14,815 nt of DNA from an uncultured Sutterella sp. (GTDB lineage Bacteria; Pseudomonadota; Gammaproteobacteria; Burkholderiales; Burkholderiaceae_F): NCBI GenBank assembly GCA_900552545.1, contig USAL01000042.1, forward strand, positions 1-14,815, in the 5' to 3' direction. Made by a program: the position numbers and the translations under genes. The notes under the pieces were generated by a model. It was not told the DNA's origin and did not search any database. It saw only the letters and a program-made list of their open reading frames with translations. Positions 12,487 to 14,815 of the stretch are shown here, piece by piece. Numbering within the stretch: the stretch's first letter is position 1; every line of letters begins with the position of its first letter.

Positions 12487-14304
12487 GTGTTTGATTGCGT
12501 GAGGAAGTTGGTGGCCGGCATCACCGGCCGCCGCAAGACCGCGCCCAACCGGACGCCCCGCATCATCGGGCCCGAGGAGCACGGCATTGATCCGGAAAAG
12601 GTGAGCTGGGCCGCGCGGCGTACGTGCGAGATCCTGCAGGCACGCGGCTTCAAGGCATTCGTTGTTGGCGGAGCGGTGCGCGACCTTCTTCTGGGCGTCA
12701 CGCCCAAGGACTTCGACGTTACCACCGATGCCGAACCCGAGCAGGTGAAGCGCTCGCAGCGTCGCGCCTACATCATCGGCAAGCGCTTTCGGCTCGTGCA
12801 CGTGGTCTTCGGCGACGAGATCATTGAGTGCTCGACCTTCCGCGCGCTCGATGCCGCGGGCGTGCGCAAGGACGCCAACGGGCGCGTCGTGAGCGACAAC
12901 GTCTTCGGCGAAATGTGGGAGGACGCGGCGCGTCGCGACTTCACGATCAACGCTATGTACTACGACCCGACCACGCAGCAGGTCTACGACTACCACGGAG
13001 GCTTTGAGGATCTCAAGAAGCGGCGCCTCGTGATGATCGGCGACCCGGTCGAGCGCTACCGCGAGGATCCGGTGAGCATGATGCGCGCCGTGCGCATTGC
13101 GGCAAAGCTTGGATTTACGATGGACCGCGACACCGAGCGCGCGATTCCGAAGATGGCCCGCACGCTTGAAAACGTACCGGCCGCGCGCCTTTTCGACGAG
13201 ATGATGAAGCTCTTTACGAGCGGCCACGCCGAGGCGTGCCTCATCAAGCTGCGCGCCGAGGGGCTGCACCGGTCGCTACTGCCGATGCTCGATGTCATTC
13301 TCGATGAGCACGAGGGCGAGAAGTTTCTCATGCTCGCCCTGCGGCGTACCGACGAGCGCATTGCCTCGGGCAAGAAGATTTCGCCCGCGTTTCTTTTCGC
13401 GACGCTCCTGTGGCCGCAGGTCAAGAAGCGCTGGGACAGCTACCAGGAGCGCCAGGGCATGGTCCGCTCCAAGGCGCTTTTCTGCGCCTCCGAGGACGTG
13501 ATCACCACGCAGTGCCAGAAGCTCGCGATTCAGCATCGCTTTGTTGCCGACATCAAGTTGATCTGGATGCTGCAGCTGCGTTTTGAGCGGCGCACCGGCA
13601 AGAACCCCTATACGCTTTCCCAGCACCCGAAGTACCGCGCGGGCTACGACTTCCTGCTTCTGAGAAGCCTCCTCGGGCACGTGCCCGCAGACCTCGTGCA
13701 GTGGTGGGACACCTTTGCACAGGCCGACGACGACACGCGCGCCGCGATGGTGGCCGACTGTGAGCGTCAGGCACGCCGCACGGCAAGCCAGGCGCGCGCG
13801 GGCAACCGCCGCCGTCGCGAAGAGGCCGATTTGAGAAGCGAGGAGGAGCTCCTTGCGCAGGTCGAGCGCGAGCGCGAGTACGCCAACGGCGTGCGCCGCC
13901 GCCCGAGCAGAACGGCCAACACTGCCAACACTGCCGGCGCGGACGTCGCCTCCAACTTCGCCGACGGCTCTGCCGCCTCCAATGAGGCCAATGGCGACAA
14001 TGCTTCCGCTGGCGAGCCCGCGCCCAAGCGCCGTCGCCGCCGCTCGCGCAAAAAGACAACGTCTCAGACGGGCGCAGTCGACGCCGTGCAGACGGCTTCG
14101 GCCAACGACTCAGAGGTGAGCGCACAGCCTGCGGCCGAGCCCGTTTCCGCTCCCGTAGTAGCGCCCGCAGATGGACAGCCCGCTGAGGGCGAGACGCCCG
14201 CACCGCGCCGTCGTCGTCGCCGCCGCGCCAAGCCCAAGATGGACGATGTGTCCGCGGCTGACAACGCATCCGTCGCGCTTTCTGCCGAGGACAAGGCGTC
14301 ATGA
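12487..14304 (+). CDS. pcnB: Poly(A) polymerase I with long arginine-patch C-terminal tail
   Basis: Adds 3' poly(A) tails to RNA and so promotes decay. It has 605 residues, about 140 more than E. coli PcnB. The class II nucleotidyltransferase core shows FVVGGAVRDLLLGVTPKDFD (58-77) with catalytic D75 and D77, then ECSTFRA (114-120), RRDFTINAMYYD (149-160) and the neck segment ERYREDPVSMMRAVRIAAK (189-207). The PolyA_pol_RNAbd-like C-terminal region reaches about 425, including YTLSQHPKYRAGYDFLLLR (375-393). It favours PcnB over a CCA-adding enzyme. From about 430 the chain is low-complexity: basic clusters RRRR (441-444), KRRRRRSRKK (514-523) and RRRRRRR (574-580) separated by Ala/Ser/Asp/Glu-rich linkers. 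The last two follow a repeated PAP sequence. The start is GTG, with GGAG nine bases upstream. It overlaps folK by four bases (ATGA). Confidence 0.95.
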   Translation: MFDCVRKLVAGITGRRKTAPNRTPRIIGPEEHGIDPEKVSWAARRTCEILQARGFKAFVVGGAVRDLLLGVTPKDFDVTTDAEPEQVKRSQRRAYIIGKRFRLVHVVFGDEIIECSTFRALDAAGVRKDANGRVVSDNVFGEMWEDAARRDFTINAMYYDPTTQQVYDYHGGFEDLKKRRLVMIGDPVERYREDPVSMMRAVRIAAKLGFTMDRDTERAIPKMARTLENVPAARLFDEMMKLFTSGHAEACLIKLRAEGLHRSLLPMLDVILDEHEGEKFLMLALRRTDERIASGKKISPAFLFATLLWPQVKKRWDSYQERQGMVRSKALFCASEDVITTQCQKLAIQHRFVADIKLIWMLQLRFERRTGKNPYTLSQHPKYRAGYDFLLLRSLLGHVPADLVQWWDTFAQADDDTRAAMVADCERQARRTASQARAGNRRRREEADLRSEEELLAQVEREREYANGVRRRPSRTANTANTAGADVASNFADGSAASNEANGDNASAGEPAPKRRRRRSRKKTTSQTGAVDAVQTASANDSEVSAQPAAEPVSAPVVAPADGQPAEGETPAPRRRRRRRAKPKMDDVSAADNASVALSAEDKAS

Positions 14305-14815
14305 CGGGCGGCAACGACAAAGCCCCCCTGCAGCAGGAGCTCAACCAGAAACCGGTTGAGGTCGTGCTCGGCCTTGGCGCCAATCTCGGGGATCCGAAGG
14401 CGATGCTTGAGGCGGTGCTCGAGGAGATGAAAAACATCCCTCAGACCGAGCTTGTCTGCGCCAGCCCCTTTTACCGCACGGCGCCCGTGGAATCGTCCGG
14501 CCCCGATTATGTGAACGCCGTCGCGGTCTGCAGCACGCGGCTTGCGCCCGAAGCGTTTCTCGATGCGCTGCAGCGCCTTGAAAACATCCACGGCCGCGTG
14601 CGGCCTGTGGGCGTCGTCAATGCGCCGCGCACGCTTGACCTTGACGTCCTGCTCTGGGGCGAGGCCGTGATTCAGACGCCGCGCCTTACGGTGCCGCACC
14701 CGAGAATGCACTTGAGAGCCTTCGTGCTGCGCCCGCTTTTTGACGTGCTGCCCGCGTGCGTCATTCCCGGTCTCGGAAGGGCCGACGAGTGGCTCGCCAA
14801 CATCACGGATCAGCG
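14301..14815 (+). CDS. folK: 2-amino-4-hydroxy-6-hydroxymethyldihydropteridine pyrophosphokinase (HPPK), C-terminus cut by window edge
   Basis: Cytoplasmic enzyme transferring pyrophosphate from ATP to 6-hydroxymethyl-7,8-dihydropterin in folate synthesis. 171 residues are visible, and the family's usual length suggests only a few are missing. Landmarks are VVLGLGANLGDP (about 21-32), FYRTAPVESSGPDYVNAV (about 57-74), the active-site run RVRPVGVVNAPRTLDLDVLL (about 97-116) with the two Mg2+-binding Asp residues of TLDLD, and VPHPRMHLRAFVLRPL (about 132-147). About 16 extra residues (TGGNDKAPLQQELNQK) precede the domain. The ATG shares four bases with the pcnB stop, so the two are probably translationally coupled. 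An internal start closer to the domain cannot be excluded. Confidence 0.95.
   Translation, partial: MTGGNDKAPLQQELNQKPVEVVLGLGANLGDPKAMLEAVLEEMKNIPQTELVCASPFYRTAPVESSGPDYVNAVAVCSTRLAPEAFLDALQRLENIHGRVRPVGVVNAPRTLDLDVLLWGEAVIQTPRLTVPHPRMHLRAFVLRPLFDVLPACVIPGLGRADEWLANITDQ

Noticed and set aside
11926..13269. 447-codon minus-strand frame across the HAD phosphatase and pcnB.
   Set aside because: It spans two well-identified genes on the other strand and has shadow-type composition.
14560..14660. HPPK active-site loop has NAPRT where E. coli has WGPRT, which looked like loss of a pterin-contacting Trp.
   Set aside because: As I recall, NAPRTLDLD is common in betaproteobacterial FolK, so it is a lineage feature.

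Overview
The window looks like chromosomal DNA of a betaproteobacterium in the order Burkholderiales. Three things point there: the high G+C coding style, the hda / HAD-phosphatase / pcnB / folK gene order, and the pairing of an RnfH-family gene with guaB-guaA. A host-associated, Sutterella-like member of the Sutterellaceae would fit. That is suggested by a secreted FMN/FAD reductase next to amino-acid transporters, a combination I associate with those asaccharolytic anaerobes. This placement is an inference from gene content, not from a marker-gene comparison.

Layout. At 1-599 (minus) lies the N-terminal 199 residues of a PutP-type Na+/proline symporter, cut by the window edge. A 486-base intergenic region with several dyads separates it from a divergent DAACS-family symporter (1086-2354, plus). 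That gene converges, across a bidirectional terminator (2387-2425), on a secreted FMN/FAD flavoprotein reductase (2525-4231, minus). Next come a single-domain cupin (4466-4849) and a MarR-family regulator (4924-5376). They are probably one minus-strand operon, with a good promoter and an operator-like dyad upstream. From 5773 to 10629 the minus strand carries the purine genes guaA, guaB and purM, with a small RnfH-family gene between purM and guaB. Terminator-like hairpins split this block into units. A divergent region (10630-10925) leads to a plus-strand block running to the right edge: hda, a HAD-IB phosphatase, pcnB and folK (truncated). pcnB and folK overlap by four bases.

How the genes work together. 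purM (fifth step of de novo purine synthesis) and guaB-guaA (IMP to XMP to GMP) supply guanine nucleotides. hda and pcnB act in replication-initiation control and RNA polyadenylation, and folK in folate synthesis. The left third is a nutrient module: uptake of proline and other small amino or carboxylic acids, plus a periplasmic reductase that probably uses an organic electron acceptor.

I see no phage, insertion sequence, CRISPR array, tRNA or rRNA. Most of the window is ordinary housekeeping. The parts most worth a second look are the flavoprotein, which lacks nearly all fumarate-reductase active-site residues; the symporter with non-dicarboxylate binding-site residues; the duplicated arginine-patch tail of PcnB; and several hairpins in leaders or between genes (purM leader, guaB-guaA, symporter leader).
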